Source of the DNA: Eudromia elegans
Lineage: Eukaryota; Chordata; Aves; Tinamiformes; Tinamidae
Assembly (NCBI GenBank): GCA_003342815.1
Contig: PTEX01000049.1
Span: 2,329,859 to 2,393,858, forward strand
Reading direction: 5' to 3'
Length of the DNA stretch: 64,000 nucleotides
Part shown: piece by piece, positions 45,239 through 57,480 of the stretch
Numbering within the stretch: the first letter of the stretch is position 1
How the letters are laid out: every line of letters starts with the position of its first letter
Notes under the pieces: generated by a model
Databases searched by the model: none
Told to the model about the DNA's origin: nothing
Seen by the model: the letters and a program-made list of their open reading frames with translations, nothing else
Program-made: the position numbers and the translations under genes

Positions 45239-46289
45239 TGTCAGAGGGACCGGAGCCAAAGGTGGTTTTCTGAACGGAGACTCTGCATGAATCTCCCCAG
45301 ACTGCCCAGCAGTCAAGGAGATTATATTCTCAACTGTTAAAGCTGTTTACACATACCAGCCAGCACTGACTGCCTCTTTGTGGCAAGTTGTTTACATGAA
45401 TTTATTTTGGGAAAATTCCATTAGACAGGACCAAGATTTCTTCATAAATCATTGAATCTAGCTTGTGTACTGATAAAATCTGGTTAGACGTTTATTCTTC
45501 AGAGCAGTGCTTCGTTATGTGTGTTCATTATTCGTAAGGAACGGGTTACATGGGTAATGCAAAAATACTAGATCACCTATGGCTGTTTTCAGCTGTGGAT
45601 GTTGGACTCTGCTGGAAAGAAGTGGATTAGTAAATGACCCCCCTTACTTATTTGTATAGTACAGCAAAGGACTCATTAACTGGAGTCACAGACTGTCTGT
45701 GCTCTACATCTTGCTAGTTTAGCCAGCAAAACTCTCCACTGAAACCGCTTTGAAAATGCCCCTGCAGAGCTGCCTGCTGCCGTGTGCGTTAGCTGTGTCC
45801 CTGCGGCAGCGGGTCTGCCCAGAGACGCTGCTGCGGTGCCGCAGCGCCCGCATCCGTGCGAGGGCTCCCGGCGCTGCTGGCTCCACGCGCTCGCAGGGAC
45901 CGAGGTTGTCACAAGGTGCCCTTGACCGAATCGTGGCAGGGATGTTCTTGACTTGGAACTTGGACGGGAACAAAGTTCATTCCCTCCTGTTGGGCAGAAA
46001 GCTGTTCTTGCTTTGAACATGTGCTGGCTCTGCAATTTCAGGTGATCATCAAAATGTCTAAGAAAAAAAATGATCTAATATTAGATATTTATATTATAAA
46101 CTTATTAAGCATCTTCTGATCTGTGGCTTCTTAACTAACATTCTTGTTGCAATATGTTTTGTATAGAAATATAGTATCACAAATGAAAACCGGCTCAGAA
46201 GGTGAAACAAGCCCCTAGACATCAGGTTTAATATGAAGTTCTGGCATGCTCAGACCCAGGATTTTGCTTTCTCTGCTTCAAGCAGATGG
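45239..46289. other. Non-coding DNA with a GC-rich patch
   Basis: 45770-45915 is CpG-rich with overlapping frames of 84-119 codons on both strands; no domain recognised. The rest is AT-rich. Confidence 0.4.
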
Positions 46290-46370
46290 ACCCAGGTCAG
46301 ATCTTTGGTCAGTGTAGCTGGAGTAATTTCATTATAATAAACTGATGCAGACAGTTAATACCAACAGGAT
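46290..46370. repeat. Decayed inverted-repeat element
   Basis: 'gacccaggtcagatctttgg' followed by 'tcagtgtagctggagtaatt' follows the family wording 'ggcccagatcctcagctggtgtaaatcagtgtagctcc'. The right arm around 'aactgatgcagac' is weak. Confidence 0.4.
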
Positions 46371-49270
46371 ATTTGACACCTTTTGATCAAATGGAAGGTA
46401 TCTTTCATCTTCTAAATTCACAGGGACGTATTAATTCAATGCTGAGCTTTGGCATGATCTCTAATTGTATATAGCATGTTTCTTCTCCCAGTGCCTTACA
46501 AGTAGCACTAAAATGCCATCAGGTCTGGTAGGAAAGTTAGAAATATTCCCCAATGCTCACCAGAGAAGGCAACTCAAGCCTCCTCTTATTTGAAATAACA
46601 TGGATTCAGAGAAGTACAGCTTCAATTGTGCTGGAAATACTCAGTCACTCGGACTGAACCACATGGAGCTCAGTTAATGAAGGGGTTAGTTGCTCCTTCC
46701 AGAATCCATACTCTGTCTTGGGCAGTCTCTGTGCCTCATCAGTGCTTATAGATCTTTTACCCGGAATGCCCAGGAGTGGGAAGCAAGTGCCACATGTGCA
46801 GGTCCAGGCAGGATGTTCCCCTTGCTGCATGTCCAGCCCCTGCAGCACTGCGGGTGCAGGAGCCCCTCCCGGGCAGGAGCCACTGCTCTGCTTTACAGCT
46901 GAGGCCCTTGAAGGGCTCTCAGCATCTTCTCCCTGAGAGATACAGAGAATCGCCCCATGTCCCGGCCGGCCTGGCCCTCAGCTCTGCTGGGTTGGTCCTG
47001 CTGTTCTGCCCTGGCCACGTTTAGGTGTTTGAGCCTCCTTGGAGGAGCTCATGTTGCTGGAGCCAGGAGCCTGGGTAAGAATTGGGCTCCCAAGCAGTGC
47101 GCTTCCTCCCTCCTTCCTTGACACAATTCTTGAAGTTCTTGAGTAGCCACAAACTTCAGGCCAAGCAGCTCGTTAACTTTTTCCCCTCTCTATTGATTGA
47201 TTGCTTTTAAAAAAGGCTGGCAAATCTAGTGATCGTGGAAGGCCAGGGTAGACCCGGAGGTGGTGTGGACAGGCTCCATGTAAGCCCTTCCCCAGGTCTC
47301 TGCCAATGCACTTTTGTCCTGGCCAGTTTTCCAACACTGGCCTCTCTGGTGCAGACACTACCCAGTCGGGAAGAACCGAGACATGTCATTAGGTGGTTTG
47401 GAGTTGTGGATATCTGCCTGCAGAAAGTGCTTTGCTTTCTCCCGTGACCAGACCCGGGGATTAGGCTGGGCTTCCAGCGGCAGAAAGCTGAGCAGGACTA
47501 AATGTGACTGATTTGGAAAGGAAATAGGGAAGAAGGGCCGTATTCTGCAGGCTCCCCAAAGGGAGGCGAGGGCCGTGCCACAAGGGCGCATGGAGGCACT
47601 GGGTGCTCTCAAGCATTGCACGGTGCTGCGGTTCTACGTCCCTGTTGGGAGAGCATCCCCACTGCTGGCTGCACATGGGCACCTTGGTCGGCATTCGGGT
47701 CCTCATGCCCTGCCTATCTCTGAGTGCAAATCCTGCGTCGTGGAGCTGCGGAGCCCTCCAGCTTCCAACCCTTGTGGATTGCTCTCAGAGCAGGGCCTGG
47801 CGAGGCCCCGGCTGCTCCGCTGCGCCCTGCGTGCTGAGCACGGAGCCCCTGGCAGGCCGCGTGTCCGGGGGTGTCCCAGGAGCATCCTGGGCTTTGGGAA
47901 AAGCTCCTGGCTTTTCCACTCCACCTTCTTGCCCTGTTACGTGAGCCATAGGGGAGGGAGCGGAGCGTGCTGGAGGGGGCTACAGTCTTCAAAATGATGA
48001 GGATATGCAGAAACTGGGCGGGCTTTGATGTTTCACCTGATAGATAGCACCTTTTAACTGATAAAAATTACAAGATTAGGGAAAAACTTCAGCTTCCTGA
48101 GAAACGACTAGAGTAAAGGTAAGCAATTAGAGGAAAGCCATCTATCACATGAAATACAGAACTCACAGAAAACAGTTTCCCCCTATGGTGAAAAGGCATG
48201 GGCTATAAAATAATTTTTTTTCTCCTTTCACAAATCATTTAAACATAAGTAAGAAATCAGTAGGTCCCTCTTCAGAAGCCCCCCAAGGAGTAAAGATGCA
48301 GTGAATCACGGGTACTTTATTGCTGCTCTGCGTGTCTATCTGATGGCGAGTATCAATGGCCCCCTTACACGGGCGGCCCAGGGGGATAGAAGAATGCAGG
48401 GAATAGCTTACTAGTTTCTGTGTCTGTCTAATGGCAGAAATCCATGTTTTCTTATGGAAGACGCTGCAGTGGTGCATGGGCCGGGGTTCAGCGTGAGCTT
48501 CGCTTTCTGGTGGCTGGTCAGGAAGTGGAACGAGATTCTCCCCCTCACGAAGGGGCTGCTGCCCAGCAGTTTGTGGGCTGAGACCTTGTGCCAGAGGCAG
48601 AAAACTTGTCGTGCATCTAAAGGTAGAGGAGGAGGACAAGAAGTGAGCGCCAGGGAATATCTGCAGGGTTTAGTAATAGAAATAAATGTTGAAAAAAGAG
48701 TTTATTCTGCCCCATGGAGAACAGCCCAAGTGGAAACCACCTTCTGACCCTCTGATGGGATAGGAGTGCTGTAGGGCATGAAGGTCCGTGTGCTTTGGGC
48801 ATCCCATGGTCTCCAAGACAGTTGCTTCTCTGTGGATCCAAGGCGGCGCGGGCCAGCGCGCCGAGGATCTTTGGGCTGCTGCACTTGGAAGAAGGGCTCT
48901 ACATCACCCAGTGCTAATCTCCACCGAGCCCCTAATATCGCTTGGAGCTTAAATAAGTCTCGTAGCAAGGGCTGTGTCTACACTGCAGACTACCAGGGAG
49001 AGTAGAGAGAACGGTCTGGCTGGGCGCGGAGTGGAGTGACTTACCCTACCGAGCAGCAGGATAAATTGGCCTGATTAACTTGTGCTGCCTTTCTGCTGCT
49101 CGCCCTGAGCCGGGCTGTGGGTGAGGTGGTTTGAAGATGGTCCCCGTGTCTCTGCTTTGCATCAGAGCGAAGCACAGGGTGCACCAAGGCTGGATTTAAA
49201 GACCACAAGTAACAGGAATCTCATTCACCCCTAGATAAGACACCCCGGTGATTAATCAGCCTCGCTGGTG
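46371..49270. other. Non-coding DNA with several GC-rich patches
   Basis: GC-rich patches at 46780-47010, 47560-47990 and 48480-48900 give overlapping frames up to 140 codons on both strands. None shows a recognisable domain or exon-like borders. No repeat family recognised. Confidence 0.4.
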
Positions 49271-52204
49271 AAACTGCATGCTGTTAATAGAGCTGCAGCC
49301 TCCGCTGTTGGCATTCAGACCCTGAAGGGAAGGGGCTTCCCAAGCCCGCAGACGTTTGCTCTTAAACCTACTGATGCTGCTGAACATCCCTCCTTCCTGG
49401 TGACGAGGCCAAACTGTTCCTCGGGACCTGGGAACAAAACAGCTGTTTGCACCTTGGTTTGGTTCATGCATCTTATTTCCTTATAAAGAGGAATATATTA
49501 TCAAGCCGTATAAAATTTTGCTCCTCTAGTGATTTACTTCATTTTCACTAGGTCTGTAGACGTGATGGGCTCTCTTGCTTTCTGAGTGGTTGTTAGCATT
49601 TTGCCAGGCTGTTTTTTTGTGTGGAAAATCATTAAAATATTTGGTGAGCAGAAGCGATGCTAAGTGCTTTGGTGGTCTGATCAAGAAGGAGATTCTGAAA
49701 GACTGCGGGTTTTGTTTTGAGTTAAATAACTAGCTGTATCCTTTATGGATGGCAGGGACACCCGGCGTTGCAGAAGAGTTTTGTATTTCTCTTCTAAATC
49801 ATTCTTTTCATGTAGGATGTTTGAATGTTTTGTGTGAAGCCTTTAACGGCCGGGTTTTCAGTTCAAACTACTTCTGGTGTTCTGATGAGGGTAAATAAGC
49901 ATCCTGACAGGGCTGCCCTTGGAGCAGGCCAGGAGCCAAGGCCAGCGGGGATTTAATAACAGTTTTGGAGAGGGAATAATTCCAATGTGGCAGAAAATAG
50001 GGAGTCATGGAAAAGGGGGTCTGAGTCAAAGGAGGGGAAATGGATTCCACAGGCTTTAGACCAGGTGAGTAAGAGGAGGAGGTCAGCATAGAGGAAGGCT
50101 TCCTGGGGAAATGTGTTGATGCTTCAGAAGCCATTGTTTGGGGGAAAAAATAGAAAAATCACTGTAGTCAAGTATTTTTAAGGCCAGAAATACCCTTTTC
50201 CCACTGTTATAGTAAACATTCAGCTTTTAGGCAAGCCCTTTCAGGGAAAACATGCTTCTTTCATTCAGTTTTAACAAACTTTGCTCTTAGCAAACAAAAT
50301 TTTACCAAATTATCTGTGCTTTGGAGCTGAGCAATTAAGGGCGAAAAAAAGCAAACTGAGGCTTAAAATATGCAGTTGCTCAAAATCAAGTGAACATACT
50401 GCAGGATTAAAAAAGGCTTCAGAACAGATTATCAGAGGAGCTAAGTCAGTGGTGGTCCAGGCATGAAACTGCTGTTACCAGCATCAGAGCTGATGTCATA
50501 TTTGCAGTGACCTAAAATAACATTACGCCTGTTCTTGGACCCTGCAGCAGCTCTTGGATCTCAGCACAGCCTCATTTCTTCTGCTTCTGTGATTCCTGCG
50601 TAGATAATGTCTAAATCCTAAGCACTGATAGGAGCAGGGCTGAGGCTGCCAGACAAGGAGGGAGCTCTCTGCGGGAGCCACCGCGCTGGGACCTCTCTGC
50701 AGCAGCACCCCAAGGGACAGTGTCCAGGCAGCATCAGGCTCGTAAAGGTCTGAAGAACGTCATAAATCCTCCCGTGCCAGGTCTTGGGTCATGGCTCCCG
50801 GTGGAAGGTTTAGAGATGAGCAGTAAAAGGAGGTCTAAATGTGAAAAATTTGGGCTCTGCGGTTCATCCATCCTGTCCGAGAGCTGCTCTGCCTGATGAA
50901 GCAAAGGGAGCAGTTACCACCAAAGTGGCTGTAAGGGAGGCATGCTTGGTGACTTCCTTTTGGAAAACACTGGAAAAGGGATAACTTTGAAGCAGCTGAC
51001 TGAATTTTCCCCTCTTTCCTCCCCCATGTGTGTTCACAAGCATTAAGATGACTTCTTACACTAATTCCCTTGGCTGAATGGGCAAGTGCTTGGCAATAAT
51101 TTAATGCTGTGCCTGGCATGGGAAGCACCCAAACCCATCGCAGTAGCAGAAGTGATGCTTTGTGAATAGATAAGGATGGGGCAAAATGGGAAGACTGGCC
51201 TGGATAAATATTCCTCAAATGTCCCTTATAGGGATTTTTTCCCCCTTTCTGAAGGATCTAAGTGAGTGCAGATGTGTGTTTTTTTTCAGTAACTGATTTC
51301 ACAATAGGTCATGGTATCACAAGCCAGAATTCAACTGGAAAGAATGACTGGTGGCAGTTTGGATCGTATATTGGCCCCAACTCTTTATGCCTGGGTTTGG
51401 AATTAACTCTTGCCTCATTACAGGTCTTGTCAGCACAAACGAAATGGGCTCTAAGAGATGCCCTTTATCAGGTGCAGATGATCTGGGGAGCCAAGGGAGG
51501 CAGCATTAACCCTCACCCGCTCGTCCCTGCCCAGCACCACGGCCCTTCACGGCCCTTCAGCTTCACACGTGTGCCCAGCGGTGGCTCTTGCGCCAACGGG
51601 CAGTGACACTTCTGCCAGCTTTGCCTTCAGAATAGTTCTGTTTGCTTAGATATTATGAAGAAACCTCACTTTGAAACACCCCTTCCTTGTTCCCGTGTTT
51701 TGCTCAGTGGTGGTGTAGTTAACACTGTTGATATTTACTAGATATTTAACCCAAAAAACCAGAGCAAACTTACCATCAAAATGGATCAGGCCATTCCTCC
51801 CTTAGACCTTTTGTTTCGGCTGTCAGCTGATTCAGAGAAGCATTGATTCACAATTTCAAAAGTGTTTCCACAAAGTGATTTGCAAGGGGAGAGATAATTG
51901 TGTTGGGAAACTGAAATTCCAGGTTGGAATCTCAGCCCTTCCCGTATCTGCCAATTCTGGCCCCGAAGATGCATGAGGGAAAGCAGAAAATATGCAAAAT
52001 GCGGTGAATATTTTGTCAATATTCCCTATCAGGCAGTATTCTCTATCAGACCAAGGTCTGAATCAACCCCTTTTCACTACAGTTCACACTTCTTGCCTCT
52101 GATATATTTGCACACACGTATGCACATGCACACTTTTTTATTTACCATTTTAACTCCTGCGTGCTAAGAAAAATACTAATATTTATTTCAGGGCACTGTA
52201 AAGC
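49271..52204. other. Mostly AT-rich non-coding DNA
   Basis: A T-rich tract ending in CAG near 51281-51288 precedes a 114-codon plus-strand frame (51262-51606) with no known domain; GGCCCTTCAC is followed by GGCCCTTCAG as a small tandem (about 51541-51560). Nothing else recognised. Confidence 0.4.
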
Positions 52205-52226
52205 TTTTTTTTTTTTTTTTTTTTTT
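52205..52226. repeat. Homopolymer T(22)
   Basis: An uninterrupted T run; a CpG-containing unique segment starts about 130 bases to its right. Confidence 0.9.
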
Positions 52227-52383
52227 CTGCAACGGCTGCCTCCTGGTTCTGGGAGAACCCTGTCATGTGAAAGACCCTATTCAAAATCCATTGCATTCCC
52301 GTCCTTTTAATTTATGCAGTCACATTTCTACTAAACTTCACATATCAGTTCTTGTCCGCGCCTGAATTCATTTGCTTTCCTAG

Positions 52384-52516
52384 CAGACAGAGCCGCCAAA
52401 GTGGCCACGTACAAGGCAGGCTGCTCGCACTGGAATGACATTGTCCCTCCGTGCATTCCCTCGGAACAGCCGCCACTGCTCCGGAGCTCCTGGCAGAGCG
52501 TGGAGCACATCACAAG
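52384..52516 (+). other. Possible unannotated exon, 133 bp
   Basis: The segment has a good acceptor (TTTGCTTTCCTAG before 52384) and a strong donor (AAG|GTGAGC at 52514-52522). The frame starting at 52386 is open across it and upstream to 52335, stopping only at the TGA inside the donor (52518), with a protein-like composition containing WNDIVPPCIPSE and SWQSVEHIT. The other plus frame starting at 52384 is also open through the segment, and so is the minus strand (52331-52597), which weakens the coding case. I recognise no family. It may be a real exon, a lncRNA exon, or chance. Confidence 0.2.
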
Positions 52517-52522
52517 GTGAGC

Positions 52523-54876
52523 GAATGGCAGAATATCAGATGACAGAAGTTCGTCTTTGCGGCTCTTACTCAGCATGAGTAAGAGCTGATTCTTCACATG
52601 CCCACGCTGAAATTAGGGGGCCGCTCCAGGTGACTGTGGTTGCACCATCACTCCAGCCTGGCGTGAATCCGGCTGCTGCTGCAAGGCGGATCCCTCGCTC
52701 CGCACCCCGGCACTGCCCGTTCCCGCTCTGCTCTCCCGTGGGGTTCTGTGGCTGCCCAGTGCATCAGAGCACGACACTGGTCCTGCTGAGCGTCACCCGG
52801 TGAGAAAAGCAAAGCTCAAAGCTCACAAGGCGTTGGGTTCTTGTGGCACGGCTGCCCCAAGGCTGGGGTTGGCCAAGGGAGAGCAGCACTGAGTGCCCGG
52901 GAAAGAGGGAGCAGAAGAACCAATTTGCAGCAGCAACCCATAGCACGGCGTGGTTAAAATACAAGTAGCAGCATCCAGCCCATGCAAATGAAACCGCCTG
53001 GACTTGGCTGCGAGCTCCTCATGCTGCCGGGCAGCTCCTGCTGCCTCCTCATGGGCTTCAGGAGATCTTTTCCCCAGCAGCCCCAGGCCCTGCCTGCAGC
53101 AGGTCCTCCCTGCTGCCCTCCTCCTCTGCCTGCTCACACTCTCCTTCCTCCAATTTCCGCAGTGCCCCAGCAGTCCCATTCCCACCATGCTAAATTAATT
53201 CAAACTGCTTGTTTGTTCTCATTTTTCCCTCCTCACCACAATGTGCCTGCCATCCTCAACTTTCCAGAGGCCAGTCAACCAAAGAAAAACAAGGTATTTT
53301 TCCAAATCATCTGAACAATGAGTATTTCAATTCCGCGACAGCCCAAATCTCCCTTCCTAGCTCGGTGAGCTATTGTCCTAGTTCTGCTGGGCTTCCGTAG
53401 GGGTCAACACGCAGCACAGGGTCGAGCTATTGCCGCAGCCAAGCGGTGCCTCCGTTGTGGTCCTGGGTTTTCCTCCTTTCCAAAAGCAGCAGCGTGTGTT
53501 AGCGCTGTGCTTGGCTCCGGCTGCTTCCCCCTCATGGCTGCCTCCGTGTGCTGGGGTGCCAAACCAAAATTCCTCCCCTTCCCGACCCACCCGTTCCCCA
53601 CCCATCTGCGTGGGGACAGGGAAGGCCACCATGGACCTGCTGCAGTGGCAGCTGGTGCAAGAGAAGGGGAAAACTCCCTCTTGGGGGCTCCACTACCAGG
53701 GGAAATTCCCATGCCAACTACTCAGACTGGGCAGGTCCAAGGCCTTGATAATGTGGAGTTTTTTTGGTGTATTTTTGTTTAGTCTGATTAACATTGCATA
53801 CGTAGAAGAGCGCCTTGTGTGGGGCACATCTGCAAAGACTTGAAACCCTCAATGCACTGGCAAAACTGTATGTGGAGCCCGTAACAGAAGCCTAAAGCAG
53901 CAGAGCAGGAGATCCTGCCTCTGCTGCAGCGTGTTTCAGTGCCGTCGCAGAGCTGACGTGAGCTCCTAGAGCTAACGCGGGGCTAGCCAGAACCCTCTGC
54001 AATGTCAGACTCGCAGATTTCAGCCTCCACTGGACTGTGAGTTGGGGCAAACAAGGGTTCCGTGAGCTCGAATTTAGAAATGAAGGTGTTGGATGAATCT
54101 GTCTCAAGTGAGCGATCTATCCCAGCTTCAGGCAAACGAGAGTCTGGCCATTCAGCCAAAGCTTCCTTGCTGAAGAAAATTTTATCCTAAAATCAGATTT
54201 TATTTTCACATGGAACCTCTGAAATCTATTTGTTTTGACTTGAAATGGAGGGTAACACCATTTTACTAAAATCTAGTCAGATCTGGTCTGGTGGGACTTT
54301 GTGCTGTGAGAAGAGCTAAGGTGACAAGAAGTGATAGACGTGATAGACTCACAGCTTTACAGTAATTATCCTCTAAGATAAATCACAGATATAATTTAAC
54401 AAATGATTTTTTGTGAGAGAAATTTGAGGTTTCTGCAGATGGGGAAAGACACTCCTTTTGCTTTGAAAAAAATTATAAAAGAACAACCCTTCTAAAAGCC
54501 CTTTCTTCTAAAAGAAAAGCCTTTTTACTTTTCTGGTAGCTTGAATTGGTTCCTTATCCTCTGAACGACTCTGGTCTGTTCCCTCCCTGCTCTTTGAGCT
54601 AATTTCCATTTCTTTGTCTCCAAAGATGATTATTTGTATCATCCCCAGACAGGTCATAGGAGGTGCACTGAGTACATGCTGGGTATGTCACGCATCTGTT
54701 TTATATCCTCCTCCAACGAGCCACTTCACATGCCAGGATGCAGTATTCCTGTACTGTTGCCATATATCAAAATGCAGAGAAAGAAGCACAGACAGTGGAG
54801 CTAAGTGGACGTGGCTACGGATGACAGGATCAGAACTCTATCAATTTAAAATAGCCACGTCTCTTTTAAACGCAGT
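52523..54876. other. Non-coding DNA, GC-rich then mixed
   Basis: 52600-53170 and 53400-53730 are GC-rich with overlapping frames up to 137 codons, no recognised domain. A perfect octamer lies at 52982-52989. The remainder is AT-rich. Confidence 0.4.
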
Positions 54877-54905
54877 TCCTGCTTGTTGAAACTCCTGCTT
54901 GTTGA
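54877..54905. repeat. 16-bp tandem duplication
   Basis: TCCTGCTTGTTGA occurs at 54877-54889 and again at 54893-54905, giving a period of 16 bases with the spacer AAC in between. Confidence 0.8.
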
Positions 54906-57480
54906 GGCAACAAACTCAGTATCAAAGTTTTTTGGTTTTTTTCCCCCCTTAGCTTTTGTGCATCTGAATGTAATCTGAGAAATCTATTCTAGGGACAAAA
55001 AGAAAAATTATTCACTTAAGCAGAATCTGTTTTCTCTGATTTTTCATGCTGTGCACCAAAGGCAGATTGCTCTGCTAGCTGGTTTTTTTGAAGAGAACGT
55101 CTGCGTGGTCCACAGCTCAAGGAATGATGTTTGCCCTGCAGGTGACCAAAGGACAAAGTCAGTGGCGAGGTGGGTCCTCGGTACCGTCAGACCATCTGCC
55201 ATCTGCGCTCCCCCCGTGCCACGGCAAGACTCCGTCTTGACTGGCATTGGCAGTAGCTCCAGCAGGGATGTGGAAGGACAGCATGATCCCTGAGGGTACT
55301 TGCAGGTCGGGAGAACACAGGGAAAAGGTGAAGATGTGTAATTCGTGCTGTGCCTTAATTTTTTTACCAGGAAAGCCACTTGTCCTGTAAGCAGGTTTGG
55401 GGTGACCTGTTACCAGCTGCAGAAGGCTTCCTTGGATTCCTTTGTGTAGGCAAATCTGTGGAAGGATTCAGACCGGAGGAATGGCACAAGCCTGGCAAGG
55501 CTGGAGGCATTTGTGGACTTGCAATTGCTTGACGTGTTTCTGAGGTGCTCCTGGTTCCCTGGTGGAAAAGGCTTCTGTTATTTATCAGTTATTTTTAACA
55601 AGTTTATTTTCTGTTATCCAACTACAATCATGATTTGGCATCTTCTTCCCTTACTATATCTCGTGGCTGGCTGCATGAAACCTGGGTTGTGTATTGCCTG
55701 AAAGAGTTAGAACAAAACATGTTGAGAAATGTTTTAAACTCCGTTAGTGAAAGCGTTAGCCCCCCTCCCTGGGCTGCGGGCCGCCTGCGGGTGAGCCGCT
55801 GGTTCCAGGGACAGAGGCGGGCTGGAGACCCTCTGCCCACCCACAGCGTCGGGCAGGGACCTGCTCCCTCAGAGGGCAGCCCAGCCTTGTCCCTGCAGCC
55901 CCACCTGATTCAATCACAGCACAGCCCAAGTTTCCAGCTCCACTTTTTCTCCCCTGAGCTACCATTAAAGTTGGAAGCAAAGACATATCAAGCTCTGGGA
56001 TGCTCTTTTTATTTGAGCAGTTCAGTTTTCCTTGCTCAGACTCTGGCGCCGCAGTTTTCCGTGCCCACGCACACGCAGACCGCCCTGTTCCTGGGATTTG
56101 AGAAGCTGGGTCTCCCCTGCGTGGTGCTCACAGCTTCTTAACGTAAGCTGGCGCTTATGAAAGTGTTACACCTACAGTTGAGCCTAAGGTCCTTTTGACA
56201 GCATAGTGCTCAGCAAATAACAAGAGTCTTTAATTATGGAGCTTCTCAGCTGAATACCAACTTCTAGTGACAATTTAGGCAAAATTAAGGTACTTTATCT
56301 ACCAGTAAATTCAAGACTCTCAGGCCACACGGTTTGTTACTCCACCCTAAAAATTTGAGGACAGTTCAGGTGATGTATTTATAGGTCCTAAGTGCTGCAG
56401 ACTAATGACACAATCAGGGTGAGCGCTGGCACGCATTGTTCGCGTGATAGCGAGGGAGACCGGGCCGAGAGCTTCGTGCACGAGCGAGGCAGTAAAGTCT
56501 GGTCGTGAGGCAAGCGCAGGGAGCGATGTGTGAATGCTAATGGTACCTGGTGATCACCCGGATTTTCAGGAACCGCTGCAATTCCTTGCGACATCTAATC
56601 AACCCCGCCATAACAGGACTTGAGTTTTCATTGGGTACAAACAGAAAATCCAAAATTAAATTAAAAAAAAAAATCTTAAAGATGCATAAACTCATACCCA
56701 GGGACTTTTTATAGTCCTTTTGCACCGATAATGCTCTGTAGATTTGTCTTACTGGACAGAGACAGCAGAAGAGCAAAGCAGAAAATGAGTGGGAGATGCG
56801 TGGGCTTGAATTGGAGCAGCAGTTAAGGAAGAAGTGACCTCGCTGTCATCCCGTATATTTCTTGTCTTGTTTAATTTAAGGGGTCGCGTTGTGAAAGAGC
56901 ACGTTTTGGTGTTCTGGGGTCTCTGCGTCCCGTGCAGGGCTGGTGATTTACAGGCCCACGTGTCCGGCCAGTGCAGAGCTGGAGCCGCACGGGGCTGGCT
57001 CTAGGCCGGGGCGCTCCTGCAGCAGAGCTATTTGTGCAGGTGGAGCAGAAGTCCAAGCCTGGGAGTAAATTAACTGAGTAGGCTTGGACACTTGGCCTGG
57101 GAAACGGGAGAGAGAGGAGCATGAAATGCTAGAATAGCCCCCTCTGAGCCCCTTGACAGCCGTGAATTTCAGATGATGCAGGAAGAGAAAACTTTTTGGA
57201 AGAGGGACTGAAGATGTGTCAGCATTTTGGGTGTGCAAACACTGCTGTAAATGCCATCCATGTAGCTCCTTCACTAGGGCCCTGCCTCCTCGAGAGACCC
57301 CCTCGCCCGAGTGACAGCAGGGGCCCCTGCTCAGGTCGGGGTGTGTGGGCTGAGGAAAATATCTGCTGCTTGCTTGGCTTGGGTGTAATGCTGCGGCTCG
57401 AATGCTTTGCACCGGACAGATTTAGGAGGGATCATCTCCCCTTAGTGTGCATCAGAGCAGGAGACTGGAAGGCACCTGCA
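54906..57480. other. Non-coding DNA with GC-rich patches
   Basis: GC-rich patches at 55750-55930, 56420-56530 and 56880-57340 produce long overlapping frames (168 codons at 55635-56141 plus; 154 codons at 56948-57412 minus). No domain, exon border or repeat family recognised. Confidence 0.4.

Noticed and set aside
46780..47040. Possible CR1 remnant in a GC-rich patch
   Set aside because: The wording does not follow CR1 beyond scattered short words, and no 3' terminal repeat is present.
52377..52400. Short LADRAAK-type peptide reminiscent of the end of a retroviral RNase H
   Set aside because: Only about seven residues, with no other polymerase motif, LTR or flanking viral frame.
55635..56141. 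168-codon plus-strand open frame
   Set aside because: No recognised domain, overlapped by an antisense frame in a GC-rich patch, no splice or start context that sets it apart.
56948..57412. 154-codon minus-strand open frame
   Set aside because: Same reason: overlapping open frames in a GC-rich patch and no domain.
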